Shown: positions 1 through 11,704 of the stretch, one piece after another | Layout of the letters: the number at the start of each line of letters is the position of its first letter | How positions within the stretch are numbered: position 1 is the first letter of the stretch | From: an uncultured Alphaproteobacteria bacterium | Lineage (GTDB): Bacteria; Pseudomonadota; Alphaproteobacteria; Parvibaculales; Parvibaculaceae | Reading direction: 5' to 3' | NCBI GenBank assembly: GCA_903889655.1 | Contig: CAISYL010000245.1 | Span: 1-64,000 of the forward strand | Length of the DNA stretch: 64,000 bases | Notes under the pieces: model-generated | The model's input: only the letters and a program-made list of their open reading frames with translations | The model's database searches: none | Told to the model about the DNA's origin: nothing | Made by a program: the position numbers and the translations under genes

Positions 1-208
1 CATTGAGCGTCACCGTCACGAGGTCGGCGTGGCCGGCCAGCGCCTCGTCGATGGCGTTGTCCACCACCTCATAGACCATGTGGTGCAGGCCCGAGCCGTC
101 GTCCGTATCGCCGATATACATGCCGGGGCGCTTGCGCACCGCGTCGAGGCCCTTCAGGACCTTGATCGATTCCGCGCCGTATTCTTCCGGGCTGCTATTG
201 GGAGACAT
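1..208 (-). CDS. gyrB: DNA gyrase subunit B, N-terminal part (truncated by window edge)
   Basis: Reverse-strand translation [62 protein letters not shown], the typical GyrB start; not in the ORF list because it runs off the edge. Confidence 0.96.
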   Translation of the reverse strand, partial: MSPNSSPEEYGAESIKVLKGLDAVRKRPGMYIGDTDDGSGLHHMVYEVVDNAIDEALAGHADLVTVTLN

Positions 209-266
209 GGATATTTCCTCGGTCTTTCCTCCGGCATATGCCGGCTTGCAAATCAATTCCGTAAGA

Positions 267-1472
267 TCAGTTCAGCGGCGTGACCGCGCCGCGCCTGACG
301 TCGAAGGACTGTGCGCCGGCCCCGAGCGCTTCGAAAAGCACGGGGTCCGTGCCGGTCATGAAGGCCTGGAGCCCGAGCGACACGATCTCGTCGAACAGCG
401 CGCGGCGGCGCTCCTCGTCGAGATGGGCGGCGATTTCATCGAGCAGCAGCAGCGGCGGCGCGCCGCGAGCCGCCAGCAGCCGCGCATTGGCCAGCACGAT
501 GCCGATGAGCAGCGCCTTCTGCTCGCCGGTCGAACAAAGCCGCGCCTCGCGATCCTTCGCGCGGTGACGCACGAGAAGGTCCGAACGGTGCGGACCTTCG
601 AGCGTGCGGCCCGCCGCCGCATCGCGTGTGCGGGAAGCAGCGAGACGGCGGATAAACTCGTCCTCGACATCGACGGCAGGCTTTGCCGCCAGCGCGTCTT
701 CGAGTGTGCCCTCGAGCGCGAGATCGGCGCGCGGAAAATGCGTTTCGCTCGCCGCGTCGATCGCGCCGCGGAGCCTCGCCAGCGTCTCGACGCGGGCGGC
801 GGCGACGGCGACGCCATGTTCGGCCATCTGTTCCTCGAGACCGCCGAGCCACGCATCGTCCATGATCTCGTCGGCGAGAAGCTTGTTTCTCTCACGCAGC
901 GCGCGCTCATAGGCATTGGCGCGGGTGCCATGGGCCGGATCGAAGCCCATCACGAGACGATCGAGAAAGCGGCGGCGTTCGCCCGCGCTTTCAAGAAAGA
1001 GCCGGTCCATCGCCGGTGTCAGCCAGACGACCCGCACCAGCGCGGCCAGCGCGCCGACGCCGGAGGCGGGCGCGCCGTCGATGCGCACCGCGCGGGAGCG
1101 CGTGGCTTCCGCACCGGGCTCAATACCGGTGCCGATGCGGACCGGGCCATCCACCGTCTCGACCGTGGCCGCCACGGCCCAACCGCCCGCGCCGTTGTCG
1201 CGCGCGATCTCCGTATAAGCCGCGCCGCGCAGGCCACGGCCCGGCGACAAAAGCGAGACGGCTTCGAGAAGGTTCGTCTTGCCCGCACCGTTCTCGCCGG
1301 TGAGCACGACAGGCCGCCCGTCCAGCGCGATCTCACTGCGCGCATAGGAACGGAAATCCGTAACCACGAGACGGCTCAGCCAGCTCGCGCGCAACGATGC
1401 CTTCGCTCCAAAGGAGGCTGGAGCGCCGGTGTCGCCACTGATCGCGAGCTTCTCACCCGTTCGGGCCAACAA
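267..1472 (-). CDS. recF: DNA replication and repair protein RecF
   Basis: Walker [26 protein letters not shown]-terminal [16 protein letters not shown]; between gyrB and dnaN. Confidence 0.95.
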   Translation of the reverse strand: MLARTGEKLAISGDTGAPASFGAKASLRASWLSRLVVTDFRSYARSEIALDGRPVVLTGENGAGKTNLLEAVSLLSPGRGLRGAAYTEIARDNGAGGWAVAATVETVDGPVRIGTGIEPGAEATRSRAVRIDGAPASGVGALAALVRVVWLTPAMDRLFLESAGERRRFLDRLVMGFDPAHGTRANAYERALRERNKLLADEIMDDAWLGGLEEQMAEHGVAVAAARVETLARLRGAIDAASETHFPRADLALEGTLEDALAAKPAVDVEDEFIRRLAASRTRDAAAGRTLEGPHRSDLLVRHRAKDREARLCSTGEQKALLIGIVLANARLLAARGAPPLLLLDEIAAHLDEERRRALFDEIVSLGLQAFMTGTDPVLFEALGAGAQSFDVRRGAVTPLN

Positions 1473-1497
1473 TTCTTTTCCGTTCCTTACAGACGGC

Positions 1498-2616
1498 TTA
1501 CACCCGCATGGGCATCAGCACGTAGATCGCCTTTTCGTCGTCGCTGTCGCGGACGAGCGTGGGCGAACCGGAATCCGCCAACGCAAAGGTCGCTTCGGCG
1601 CCGTCGAGCTGCCCGGTAATGTCGAGCAGGTAGCGGGCGTTGAAGCCGATTTCGAGCGGCGTGCTCGAATAGGAGACCGAGAGTTCCTCAGTGGCGCTGC
1701 CCGAATCCGGGTTCGTGACCGAGAGCGTCAGCTTGCCCTCGTCGAGATTGAGCTTCACCGCGCGCGACTTCTCGGTCGAGATGGTCGAGACGCGGTCCAC
1801 GGCTTCGGCAAAGCGCTTGCCGTCGACCTGCATGATCTTGTCGTTGTCGGCCGGAATGACGCGGCCGTAGTCCGGGAAGGTGCCGTCGATCAGCTTCGAG
1901 GTCAGCACCACGCCGCCGAATTCGAAGCGGATTTTCGTTTCCGAGACGCCGATCGAAATCGTGCCCGCATTGCCTTCCAGAAGCTTCTGGAGTTCGAGCA
2001 CGGTCTTCCTCGGGATGATCACCCCCGGCATGCCGGATGCGCCGGAAGGAAGATCGTGATCGACCTGGGCGAGGCGGTGGCCGTCGGTCGCGACCGCGCG
2101 CAGCACCTTCAGCTTGCCGTTCTCGACGGCGTGGAGGTAGATGCCGTTCAGATAGTAGCGCGTCTCCTCGGTCGAGATCGCAAAGCGCGTCTTGTCGATC
2201 AGGCGGCGGAGCACCTCCGCCGGGAGATCGAAATGATGCGGCAACTGCCCGGCCGCCATAGCGGGGAAGTCCTCCTGAGGCAGCGACTGCAACGCAAAGC
2301 GGGAGCGCCCCGCTGTGAGCTGGAGACGGCCCTCGTCAGTCCCTGTGGAGAGCTCCACCTGGGCGCCGTCCGGCAGCTTCCGGACGATGTCGTAGAGCGT
2401 ATGGGCCGAGGCGGTGGTGCCGCCCTTCTGCGCCACGTCCGCATCGATCGACTCGATCACCTCAATGTCGAGATCGGTCGCCGTGAGGCTCAGTTGCCCG
2501 TTATCGGCCTTGATGAGCACGTTGGAGAGGATCGGGATCGTGTTGCGACGTTCCACGACCGACTGCACGTGATTGAGGGACTTCAGCAAGGCGCCCCGTT
2601 CGATCGTGATCTTCAT
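1498..2616 (-). CDS. dnaN: DNA polymerase III beta sliding clamp
   Basis: MKITIERGALLKSLNHVQSVVERRNTIPILSNVLI...; C-terminal YVLMPMRV. Confidence 0.97.
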   Translation of the reverse strand: MKITIERGALLKSLNHVQSVVERRNTIPILSNVLIKADNGQLSLTATDLDIEVIESIDADVAQKGGTTASAHTLYDIVRKLPDGAQVELSTGTDEGRLQLTAGRSRFALQSLPQEDFPAMAAGQLPHHFDLPAEVLRRLIDKTRFAISTEETRYYLNGIYLHAVENGKLKVLRAVATDGHRLAQVDHDLPSGASGMPGVIIPRKTVLELQKLLEGNAGTISIGVSETKIRFEFGGVVLTSKLIDGTFPDYGRVIPADNDKIMQVDGKRFAEAVDRVSTISTEKSRAVKLNLDEGKLTLSVTNPDSGSATEELSVSYSSTPLEIGFNARYLLDITGQLDGAEATFALADSGSPTLVRDSDDEKAIYVLMPMRV

Positions 2617-2985
2617 GGTCTCTCTTCGGTCCCCCGTTTGGGCGCTTCAAGCCCTTGACGCTTATCGGACGTTCCGGCTCCGGGCTCCGGCACCTATGTC
2701 AGCAGGTCCTGAAGGGGGGCGCGCCGTGGCCTGAAAGGTGGCTGGGAGCGTCCGGTCCTGTTCGGGAACCGCGAACATGGGAGTCGGAAAAACACGCCGG
2801 GGGAGGCCCTGGAGGCCCTCTCCGGACGCGCTCCGGCGAGCGCCGGAAATCCGCAGAAAATCATGTGTCAAAGTATAGCAGATCGTCCGCGCGATGCACG
2901 TTTTTCAGCATCGGCGGGAGATCGCTTTCGGGCCGAAATTCACCTGATTCGGCCGGGGCTTAGCGGAGGTCCGAAAGGGCGGCTC

Positions 2986-4704
2986 TCAGCTTGCGCCGTT
3001 GCCGCCCTCCAGCATGCGCCGAAGCAGGTCGACATCCTCGTCCATGCCGGAATCGGCCTGGCGCAATTCGTCGATCTTGCGGACCGCATGGATGACCGTG
3101 GTGTGGTCGCGGCCGCCGAATTTACGGCCGATCTCAGGCAGCGAACGGGTCGTGAGCTGCTTCGAGAGATACATCGCCACCTGACGGGGGCGAGCCACCG
3201 CGCGGGCACGGCGGGCCGAGAGCATGTCGGCAAGGCGGACATTGTAATATTCCGCCACGCGGCGCTGGATCTCCTCGATGGTGATCTTGCGGTCGTTGCA
3301 GCGCAGGAGATCGCGCAGCACGTCCTGGCTCATGTCAAGTGTGATCGGGCGGCCGACCAGCGAGGCATAGGCGACGACACGCTTCAGCGCACCTTCGAGT
3401 TCACGCACGTTCGAGACGATGCGGTGCGCCAGGAATTCGAGCACGCCCGGCGGGATCGTGACCGGTCCGTTGCGGCTCGCCATCTCCTCGGCCTTGGCCT
3501 GAAGGATGCCGAGGCGGAGTTCGTAATCCGTCGGATGGATGTCGGCGGCGAGGCCCCAGCCGAGGCGCGATCGAATGCGCTCCTCAATGCCTTCGAGATC
3601 GGAAGGCGAGCGGTCGGCAGAGATGATGACCTGACGATTGTGATCGATCAGCGCATTGAAGGTGTGGAAGAACTCTTCCTGCGTCGAATCCTTGCCCGAG
3701 ATGAACTGCACGTCGTCGATCATCAGCACGTCGACGGTGCGGAACTGCTGCTTGAAGGCCATCGTGTCCTTGAAGCGCAACGCCCGCACGAATTGGTACA
3801 TGAACTTCTCGGCCGACAGATAGAGCACCTTGCGCTCCGGCTGACGGCGACGGATTTCCCATGCGATGGCGTGCATCAGATGCGTCTTGCCGAGGCCCAC
3901 GCCGCCATAGAGGAAAAGCGGATTGAAGGTGACGTCGGTTGCTTCCGCGACGCGGCGGGCGGCCGCATGCGCGAGTTCGTTCGACTTGCCGACGACGAAG
4001 GCATCGAACGTGAAACGCGGATCGAGCGGCGCGCCGACGCCGGCATCCTCGAAGTTGGATGGCACCTGCATCGAGGTCGCGTTCGTCGGCGTCGTGGGCA
4101 ATTGCGGCGCGGCGGGCCTGGCACGCGATGCCGCGTGGCGATCCATCGGCCGCTCTGCAGGCCGCTCCGCGGAACGATCGGCAGAAGAAACATTGTCGCC
4201 GTCGCGCGCCGGCAGCTCGCGAACGACGCCGCCCTGCGCCGTCTCGTCATGGACCGCCGTCGTCTCGCCGCCACGGGTGCGCACCAGCACCTCGATACGC
4301 GACAGCGCCGGATCTTCCTCGCCCCACAGCGTCGATAGCCGTTCGGCGTAATGGGACAGCAGCCAATTGCGGATGAAGCGCGTCGGCACGGCGAGCATGA
4401 CGCGGCCATCGCCCACACCGATCAACTCGATCTGCTTGAACCAGCTATTGAACGTCGCCTCGCCGAGCTCCGCATGAAGGCGCGCGCGCACACGGCGCCA
4501 TTGTTCGTTGAGGCTCGTTTCCACCACCGACGTCGTCCCCGATCCGATCTTCGATTCTGATTCCGTCTCCGGCGCCGCCTCGCGCGCGACACCACGGAAT
4601 GTTCTTCCCGCACCACGACCCTCCGCCAGTCCCGACTCGGCGAGAGCTTCGCCACCCGGACGGAAGGCCGATTTGGCCGATGCGATCAGCTTGTTTTCGT
4701 TCAC
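2986..4704 (-). CDS. dnaA: Chromosomal replication initiator DnaA (start uncertain; ORF open to 4941)
   Basis: [31 protein letters not shown]-terminal [18 protein letters not shown] at 4704 preferred because the longer ORF overlaps the rhodanese CDS. Confidence 0.95.
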   Translation of the reverse strand: MNENKLIASAKSAFRPGGEALAESGLAEGRGAGRTFRGVAREAAPETESESKIGSGTTSVVETSLNEQWRRVRARLHAELGEATFNSWFKQIELIGVGDGRVMLAVPTRFIRNWLLSHYAERLSTLWGEEDPALSRIEVLVRTRGGETTAVHDETAQGGVVRELPARDGDNVSSADRSAERPAERPMDRHAASRARPAAPQLPTTPTNATSMQVPSNFEDAGVGAPLDPRFTFDAFVVGKSNELAHAAARRVAEATDVTFNPLFLYGGVGLGKTHLMHAIAWEIRRRQPERKVLYLSAEKFMYQFVRALRFKDTMAFKQQFRTVDVLMIDDVQFISGKDSTQEEFFHTFNALIDHNRQVIISADRSPSDLEGIEERIRSRLGWGLAADIHPTDYELRLGILQAKAEEMASRNGPVTIPPGVLEFLAHRIVSNVRELEGALKRVVAYASLVGRPITLDMSQDVLRDLLRCNDRKITIEEIQRRVAEYYNVRLADMLSARRARAVARPRQVAMYLSKQLTTRSLPEIGRKFGGRDHTTVIHAVRKIDELRQADSGMDEDVDLLRRMLEGGNGAS

Positions 4705-4852
4705 GACCTCTACCCCTCGTCTACCCCGGCTCCCCAACATGCCGGGATTTTCAGGAACCGGCGTTTCCCCCAGCCGGTCCTGCGGACTTACCCCTGTCGG
4801 CGCGGGCGCCGCGCCCTCACCGGTCAAACTCGAAATCGACCCGCGCCCAGAG

Positions 4853-5329
4853 TTAACCCTGGGCCCATGGAAGGCCTGCCGCCTTCCATCCGTTGCGGTG
4901 TCCGCGATGGCGATCCTGATCGAGATCGCCCTCGAAGCCACCTGCGACGTTGTAGCAACGCGAGAAGCCCTGCGCCGTCAAAGCGACCGCCGCCGCCTTC
5001 GAACGCGCGCCGGACCGGCAGAGAAACAGCACCGGCACGTCCTTGCGCTCCGCACCAAGCGCCGCCGCCACGTCGCCCGAAAAAGCGGCATTCACCGCCA
5101 TCGTCGGAAACGTCTGCCATTCGGCGAGCAAAGGCTCCTTGCCGACAGGCGTCAGATCGGGCAGCCCGACATAGGACCACTCCGCGCGCGTGCGCACGTC
5201 GATCAGCACAGCTTGCGGATTTTCGCCGAGAACGCGCCAGGCCTCTTCGGCCGAAACGTCGCCTGCGTAATTCGAAGGACGATCACCGAGGATCCGAGGC
5301 TCAACATCATTGCTCGCATTACCCGACAT
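4853..5329 (-). CDS. Rhodanese-like domain protein
   Basis: [20 protein letters not shown] ... [15 protein letters not shown]; purine-rich sequence upstream of ATG at 5329. Confidence 0.85.
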   Translation of the reverse strand: MSGNASNDVEPRILGDRPSNYAGDVSAEEAWRVLGENPQAVLIDVRTRAEWSYVGLPDLTPVGKEPLLAEWQTFPTMAVNAAFSGDVAAALGAERKDVPVLFLCRSGARSKAAAVALTAQGFSRCYNVAGGFEGDLDQDRHRGHRNGWKAAGLPWAQG

Positions 5330-5853
5330 TCGCCTCTCTCCATCAACTTCCGGCCCGCACCCATACCGCAGACACAGCATTCTCGTCGGCGGCAATCCCT
5401 AGAGGAATTCCTCCGTCCCGTCACGCGTAACTGTCTGGATACTTTTGGCCGGGCGAAACGACGCAATCAAATACTGTATTCGAACGAATAATTATTGAAG
5501 TTCATCAGTATTCGCTGGCCCCGTCGCGGTTAACAAACATACCTTCGACCCCCTTTAGAGGCAAGTGAGAAGAGTCGGCGGTGACAAAAAAAGTTCTTAC
5601 AGGATGCGAAAAAACACCGCTGTCCCTAGGTGAAATTCGTTCCTCTTTCGGACAGCGCCGCAACGCACACATGAAGATGTGAATGAATCCAATTCGATGC
5701 GCAGATGTAGCGCGTGACATCTTCGCGTTCGCGGAAACGCGACGCAACGACGCGTCATTCACAAACGGATGCGTAACGATCGACGTCGTGGATCACACTT
5801 AGCGATATGCGAAAAACAGCAGCCCTCGCCATTCGCGACGACAGGCGGAAAAG

Positions 5854-5878
5854 AAAAAGCCCGCGTCATTCGCGGGCT
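5854..5878 (-). terminator. Rho-independent terminator of rpsT
   Basis: Minus strand AGCCCGCG-AATGA-CGCGGGCT followed by TTTTTCTTTTCC; perfect 8-bp stem. Confidence 0.85.
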
Positions 5879-5933
5879 TCGTTCTCTCGTCGCCGATGCG
5901 CCATTCCGAAATGCGCAATGCGACCGGGTCGCC

Positions 5934-6239
5934 TCAGGCGAGAGCCTTCACGCGGGCGGTCAGACGCGACACCTTGCGCGACGCCGTGTTCTTGTGAATG
6001 ACGCCCTTCTGGGCGGAACGCATGATCTCGGGCTGCGCTTCCTTCAGCGCAGCGGCGGCGGCGGCCTTGTCGCCGCTGGCGATCGCTTCCTCGACCTTGC
6101 GGACGAAGGTGCGCATGCGCGAACGACGGTCCTTGTTGACCTCGGTGCGCGCCGCGATCTTGCGGATTGCCTTTTTTGCGGAGGGAGTATTCGCCATCGT
6201 CTTCGAACCCTTGTCTCGCCGGACATCCCGCGATGCCAA
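5934..6239 (-). CDS. rpsT: 30S ribosomal protein S20
   Basis: [39 protein letters not shown]...; real start ATG probably about 6197 (MANTPS). Confidence 0.95.
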   Translation of the reverse strand: MASRDVRRDKGSKTMANTPSAKKAIRKIAARTEVNKDRRSRMRTFVRKVEEAIASGDKAAAAAALKEAQPEIMRSAQKGVIHKNTASRKVSRLTARVKALA

Positions 6240-6453
6240 CGTAAAATTTCATACGGATCGCGAGACACCGAAAATTCCGGTGACAAAAGTTCCGGCCAAA
6301 GGGGCCTCGCGCCTTCGAAAAAACGGTCCTGTGCCGGAGGCACGCGACCGTTCTTTCCGAGGCGCGCGTTATACGCGCGGCGGCTCCCTGCGTCAACCGG
6401 GCGAAAGAGGACGAAAAAGGCTCATTAACGGGTCGAATTAACGAATCCCGAGC

Positions 6454-6882
6454 CTATTCCGGCTCGATGGAGAACCGCACCTCGGTGGTCCCGCCCGTTT
6501 CAGGAACGGTCTGGATTTCAAGGCGCTCGCCTTCGCGGCGGAAGACGAGGAGATCCTTGATCAGTTCGAGCTTTTTCTGCCTCGTCCAACCGAGCTGGGG
6601 CAGGGTCGCCGTATAGAAACGGCGGACGGCCTGGGGCGCGACCCTGCCGGTCGCGACCGATCGGACGATGCGGCCGTTCGGCTTGTCGAAGACGACACCG
6701 CCATCGCCGGTTTCATGGAGGCCCTCCATCAGCGGCATATCCTCGACCGCATCCAGATAGCCGCCTGCGTGTTCCTCGGCGCGGAGGCCGGTGGGCACGG
6801 CAGCAAGGGCCAGACCGATACACAGACAGAGCGCGAGCGCCGGAACCGCCAGCCGTCTCGTCGTCGACGCATCCCTCGTCAT
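6454..6882 (-). CDS. Conserved hypothetical exported protein
   Basis: N-terminal hydrophobic signal segment (LAVPALALCLCIGLALAAVPTGLRAEE); no recognised domain. Confidence 0.65.
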   Translation of the reverse strand: MTRDASTTRRLAVPALALCLCIGLALAAVPTGLRAEEHAGGYLDAVEDMPLMEGLHETGDGGVVFDKPNGRIVRSVATGRVAPQAVRRFYTATLPQLGWTRQKKLELIKDLLVFRREGERLEIQTVPETGGTTEVRFSIEPE

Positions 6883-6937
6883 CGGCTTCCCGTTCCCCTC
6901 ATATCCCGCTCCCGGCGCTCACCTTTGCCGCCATCGT

Positions 6938-7819
6938 CTATCTTTGACATTGCGGGCAGTAATAGGTCGAGCGACCGGATTGCACGGTTCGCTTCACCGT
7001 ACCGCCGCAGCCGGATTTTGAACAGGCCACGCCGTCGCGGTCATAGACGGCGAAGGAGTGCTGGAAATAGCCGAGTTCGCCGTCCGTCTGCGCATAGTCG
7101 CGCAAGGTCGAGCCGCCGGCGGCAATGGCGTCGCCGAGGACGTCGCGGATGGCGCGGGCGAGGCGCTCGGATCTCTGCGGGCCGGCAACGCTCGCCGCCA
7201 GGCGGTTCGGCGAAATGCCGGCGCGATAAAGCGCTTCGCAGACATAGATATTGCCGAGGCCCGCCACGGTGCGCTGATCGAGAAGCGCCGCCTTGATCGG
7301 CGCGCGGCGGCCCTTCAGCCGTTCGGAGAGCACGGCAGCGGAGAACTCGTTGCCCAGCGGTTCGGGACCGAGATTTGCCAGATGCGGATTGGCCTCGAGT
7401 TCGGCCTCCGCAATCAGATCCATGAAGCCGAAGCGGCGGTGATCGGCATAGACGATGCGGGCGCCGTCCTCCATGTCGAGGACGATGTGGTCATGCGCGC
7501 CGAGGCCCGCGCCATCGTCCGGCGCGGCATAATGGAACCCGCCGGGCGTCAGGCCGCCGGCCGCCGGCATGTGGATGGTGAAGCGCCCCGACATGCCGAG
7601 ATGGATCAGCAGCACCTCCTCGCCTTCGAGACGGGCGAGGATATATTTCGCACGACGGTCGAGACGCTCGATGCGCCGCCCGGTCAGCCGCTCGGCAAAG
7701 CGCTCGGGCAATGGATAGCGCAGATCGAGACGACGCTGGGTCGCCAGCCGGATACGGCGTCCTTCGAGCACCGGCGCAAGGCCGCGGCGGACGGTTTCGA
7801 CTTCGGGCAGTTCGGGCAT
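6938..7819 (-). CDS. mutM: Formamidopyrimidine-DNA glycosylase
   Basis: [15 protein letters not shown]-terminus and C-terminal zinc finger [27 protein letters not shown]. Confidence 0.97.
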   Translation of the reverse strand: MPELPEVETVRRGLAPVLEGRRIRLATQRRLDLRYPLPERFAERLTGRRIERLDRRAKYILARLEGEEVLLIHLGMSGRFTIHMPAAGGLTPGGFHYAAPDDGAGLGAHDHIVLDMEDGARIVYADHRRFGFMDLIAEAELEANPHLANLGPEPLGNEFSAAVLSERLKGRRAPIKAALLDQRTVAGLGNIYVCEALYRAGISPNRLAASVAGPQRSERLARAIRDVLGDAIAAGGSTLRDYAQTDGELGYFQHSFAVYDRDGVACSKSGCGGTVKRTVQSGRSTYYCPQCQR

Positions 7820-7872
7820 TTTGTCCTTCTCGACGATGGCGGCGAAAGTAGCGCCCTTTGGGGGCCTAGGCT

Positions 7873-8694
7873 ATGGTCCGCCCGATGGATGAGACAATGC
7901 AGAGCGCGGGACAGCCCGCAGACCATAGCGACGCGCCGGAAGGCGAGGCGACGACGCATTTCGGCTTCAAGACGGTCGCCGAGGGCGAGAAGGCAAAGCT
8001 CGTTCACGACGTGTTCGAGCATGTGGCCTCGCGCTACGACCTGATGAACGACCTGATGTCGGGCGGGCTACATCGCGCCTGGAAGCAGGCGATGATCGAC
8101 TGGCTCAACCCGCCGCGCGGGGACCGACCTTTCGACCATATCGACGTCGCGGGCGGTACGGGCGATATCGCCTTCCGCATTCTCGACCGGGCGGGCCCGC
8201 AGACGCATGTGACCGTCTGCGACATCAATCCCCACATGCTCGGCGTCGGCCAGAGCCGCGCCGAGGCCCAGGCGCACCGGGCCCATGTCGAATTCGTCTG
8301 CGGCGATGCGGAGAAGCTTCCCTTTCCCGACCGCAGCTTCAATGCCTATACGATCGCCTTCGGCATCCGCAACGTCACTCATATAGAGAAGGCGCTGGCC
8401 GAGGCCTTCCGCGTGCTGAAGCCGGGCGGGCGTTTCCTCTGTCTCGAATTTTCCCAGGTCGCCGTGCCCGGCCTCGACGCGATCTACGACGCCTATTCCT
8501 TCAGCGCGATTCCGCAGATGGGGAAATGGGTAACGGGCGACGGTGAGCCCTATCAATATCTCGTTGAGAGCATTCGCCGCTTTCCGCCGCAGGAGCGCTT
8601 CAAGTCGATGATCGAGGCTGCCGGCTTCGCGCGTGTGCAATACCGGAACCTGACCGGCGGCGTCGCCGCGATGCATTCCGGCTGGCGGCTTTAG
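7873..8694 (+). CDS. ubiE: Ubiquinone/menaquinone biosynthesis C-methyltransferase
   Basis: [43 protein letters not shown]. Confidence 0.95.
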   Translation: MVRPMDETMQSAGQPADHSDAPEGEATTHFGFKTVAEGEKAKLVHDVFEHVASRYDLMNDLMSGGLHRAWKQAMIDWLNPPRGDRPFDHIDVAGGTGDIAFRILDRAGPQTHVTVCDINPHMLGVGQSRAEAQAHRAHVEFVCGDAEKLPFPDRSFNAYTIAFGIRNVTHIEKALAEAFRVLKPGGRFLCLEFSQVAVPGLDAIYDAYSFSAIPQMGKWVTGDGEPYQYLVESIRRFPPQERFKSMIEAAGFARVQYRNLTGGVAAMHSGWRL

Positions 8695-8709
8695 GAAAGA
8701 TCGTCCTCG

Positions 8710-10317
8710 ATGCTCCGCGCGTTCCGCAATCTCACGCGTCTCGTCCGTGCCGGTCGCGTACTCGCGCGGCACGACGCGCTCTTTCCGCTGGAACTGCGCG
8801 GCGAGATGCCGGGGATTGTTCTCTTCCTGCTCACCGTCGCGAAGCTGCGGTTGCCCTGGGAAGAAGCGGCACCCGATGCCGGCGGCGCCGAGCCCGCGGC
8901 CCGACTTGCCATCGCGCTCGAAAAGCTCGGCCCTTCCTACATCAAACTCGGCCAGTTCCTCGCGACGCGCGCCGACATTATCGGCACCGAACTCGCGACC
9001 GACCTCACGCGTTTGCAGGACAAGCCGCCGCCTTTTCCGATGGCGGAAGCGCGCACGATCATCGTGGAGGAATTCGGAAGGCCCGTCGAAGAGCTCTTCA
9101 CCGCGTTGAGCGAGCCGGTCGCCGCCGCCTCGATCGCGCAGGTGCACAAGGCCCGAACGCATCCGGACGCCGCCCATGAAAGCGGCCGCGACGTGGCGGT
9201 GAAGGTCCTGCGCCCCGGTATCGAGGCCGGTTTCGCGCGCGACCTCGACAGTTTTTTCTGGATCGCCGAGACGATCGACCGCGTCTACGCGCCGGCGCGT
9301 CGCCTGCGTCCGGTCGAAACCGTGCAGACGCTTGCCGACAGCGTGAAGCTCGAGATGGATTTCCGCCTCGAAGCGGCGGCGATGTCGGAGATGGCGGAAA
9401 ACGTAGCCAGCGACAAGGGCTTTCGCGTGCCCGCCGTCGACTGGGAGCGGACGGGCCGCCATGTTCTGACCCTCGAATGGATCGACGGCATTCCCGCCTC
9501 CGACGTGCCTGCGCTCATCGCCGCCGGCCACGACATGAAGAAGCTGGCGCGGCAGGTCATCCAGTCTTTTCTGACCCATGCGCTGCGCGACGGCTTCTTC
9601 CATGCCGACATGCATCAGGGAAATCTCTTCGTCGATGCCGACGGAACGCTGGTCGCCGTCGATTTCGGCATCATGGGCCGGCTCGACGCCACCCAGCGCC
9701 GCATGATGGCGGAAATTCTCTATGGCTTCGTGCAGCGCGATTACCGCCGCGTCGCCGAGATGCATTTCGAGGCGGGCTATGTCCCGCATACGAAGAGCAT
9801 CGATACTTTCGCGCAGGCGCTGCGCTCGGTCGGCGAGCCGATCTTCGGGCGGCCGGCGCGCGACGTCTCGATGGGCCGGCTCCTTGCGCAGCTATTCCAG
9901 GTGACGGAGCAGTTCGACATGAAGACGCGGCCGGAACTCATCCTGCTGCAGAAGACGATGGTGGTCATCGAAGGCGTCGCCCGGAATTTCGACCCCGATC
10001 ACAATATCTGGGACAGTGCCGAGCCTGTGCTGAAGTCCTGGATGATCGAGCGGCTGGCGCCGGAAACGCGGCTCGAAGAGGCCGCCGCCGGCGCGCGCGA
10101 ACTCGGACGCATCGTCGGCCATCTGCCGGAACTACTCGACCGGGCCGAACGGACGGCACGGCTCTTCTCCGAAAGCATCGACGAGGAGGGGATCAAGCTC
10201 CATCCGAGCTCGACGGAGGCGCTCGCCCGCGCACAGAACCGGCGGAGCTACGGCACTCCGGTCGTCTGGGCCGTTGCGGGCGCGGCGGCCGCCGTCCTGC
10301 TGCTGAAGCTGTTCTAA
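8710..10317 (+). CDS. ubiB: UbiB-family ABC1 kinase-like protein (2-polyprenylphenol 6-hydroxylation accessory)
   Basis: KLGPSYIKLGQFLATRADIIG, PVAAASIAQVHKA, FHADMHQGNLFVDADGTLVAVDFGIMGRLD. Confidence 0.94.
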   Translation: MLRAFRNLTRLVRAGRVLARHDALFPLELRGEMPGIVLFLLTVAKLRLPWEEAAPDAGGAEPAARLAIALEKLGPSYIKLGQFLATRADIIGTELATDLTRLQDKPPPFPMAEARTIIVEEFGRPVEELFTALSEPVAAASIAQVHKARTHPDAAHESGRDVAVKVLRPGIEAGFARDLDSFFWIAETIDRVYAPARRLRPVETVQTLADSVKLEMDFRLEAAAMSEMAENVASDKGFRVPAVDWERTGRHVLTLEWIDGIPASDVPALIAAGHDMKKLARQVIQSFLTHALRDGFFHADMHQGNLFVDADGTLVAVDFGIMGRLDATQRRMMAEILYGFVQRDYRRVAEMHFEAGYVPHTKSIDTFAQALRSVGEPIFGRPARDVSMGRLLAQLFQVTEQFDMKTRPELILLQKTMVVIEGVARNFDPDHNIWDSAEPVLKSWMIERLAPETRLEEAAAGARELGRIVGHLPELLDRAERTARLFSESIDEEGIKLHPSSTEALARAQNRRSYGTPVVWAVAGAAAAVLLLKLF

Positions 10318-10447
10318 AGCTCCTCGATTTTACCGGTCTTCGTCGGAGAAATAATTTATCTCCACATTGACCGCGTAGAACCCTATATTCCCCTTTCGCC
10401 GTCAGGCATCGCCAGGATCCCGCCCTCAAGCCGGAGTTTTCATTCTC

Positions 10448-11701
10448 GTGAGTGACATGTCCGCCAACGACAGCGCGCTCGAAAATCGCCGCATCCTGCT
10501 CATCATCGGAGGCGGGATCGCCGCCTATAAATGCCTTGAGCTGATCCGGCGGTTGCGCGGCAAGGGCGCAAGCGTGCGCGCGATCCTGACCGAGGCGGCG
10601 GCACAATTCGTGACGCCGCTTTCAGTTGCGACGCTGAGCGAGCAGGCCGTGTTCCAGTCGCTGTTCGATCTCACCCGAGAGGCCGAAATCGGCCATATCG
10701 AATTATCTCGCGAGGCGGACCTTCTGGTCGTTGCGCCGGCAACGGCGGACCTGATGGCGAAGATGGCAGCGGGCCTTGCCGACGATCTGGCGACGACGAC
10801 GCTGCTCGCGACCGACAAGCCGGTGCTGATCGCACCCGCCATGAATGTGCGGATGTGGAGCCATCGCGCGACGCAGCGCAATCTAGAGCAGTTGATGGCC
10901 GACGGCGTCGAGATCGTCGGGCCGAACGAAGGGCCGATGGCCTGCAATGAATTCGGCTATGGGCGCATGGCGGAGCCCGCCGAAATCATCGCCGCGATCG
11001 AGCAGCATTTTTCCGAAAATGCCTTTGCCGGCGAATTGCCGCTCAAGGGCATTCGGGCGCTCGTCACTTCCGGCCCGACGCATGAGCCGATCGATCCGGT
11101 GCGCTATCTCGCCAACCGCTCCTCGGGCAAGCAGGGCTATGCGATCGCCACCGCCCTGCAACGTCTCGGCGCGGAGACGATCCTCGTTTCCGGGCCGACC
11201 AATCTGCCGCCGCCGCCCGGCGTCACCGTCCACAATGTCGAGACGGCGCGGGACATGCTCGCCGCCTGCGAAGCATCGCTGCCCGTCGATGTCGCGGTCT
11301 GCGCGGCGGCCGTCGCCGACTGGCGCGTGGATGTCGATGCGACCCAGAAGATCAAGAAAGAGCCTGGGGCACAGGCACCCGATCTCAAGCTCATCGAGAA
11401 CCCGGACATTCTCGCGACGCTGTCCCGCCTGGCGAAGAACCGTCCGTCGCTCGTGGTCGGCTTTGCCGCCGAGACCGAGAAGGTCATCGAGCACGCGGTC
11501 GCCAAGCGCGCCCGCAAGGGCTGCGACTGGATCGTCGCAAATGACGTGTCGCCGGAGACCGGGGTGATGGGCGGCGAACTCAACACGGTTCATCTCATCA
11601 CGGGCGACGGTCAGGAGGACTGGCCGTTGCTGCCGAAGCAGGCGGTCGCCGAACGACTGGCGCGGCGCATTCTCGCGCATTTCACGAAAAAGGATTCCTG
11701 A
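10448..11701 (+). CDS. coaBC: Bifunctional phosphopantothenoylcysteine decarboxylase/phosphopantothenate-cysteine ligase
   Basis: GGGIAAYKCLELIRRL, APAMNVRMW, TSGPTHEPIDPVRYLANRSSGKQGYAIA. Confidence 0.95.
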   Translation: MSDMSANDSALENRRILLIIGGGIAAYKCLELIRRLRGKGASVRAILTEAAAQFVTPLSVATLSEQAVFQSLFDLTREAEIGHIELSREADLLVVAPATADLMAKMAAGLADDLATTTLLATDKPVLIAPAMNVRMWSHRATQRNLEQLMADGVEIVGPNEGPMACNEFGYGRMAEPAEIIAAIEQHFSENAFAGELPLKGIRALVTSGPTHEPIDPVRYLANRSSGKQGYAIATALQRLGAETILVSGPTNLPPPPGVTVHNVETARDMLAACEASLPVDVAVCAAAVADWRVDVDATQKIKKEPGAQAPDLKLIENPDILATLSRLAKNRPSLVVGFAAETEKVIEHAVAKRARKGCDWIVANDVSPETGVMGGELNTVHLITGDGQEDWPLLPKQAVAERLARRILAHFTKKDS

Positions 11702-11704
11702 GCC

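Noticed and set aside
2863-4338. 491-aa plus-strand ORF opposite dnaA (and 78-1619 opposite recF, 1429-2658 opposite dnaN)
   Set aside because: Same GC-bias shadow ORFs; real genes on the other strand are unambiguous
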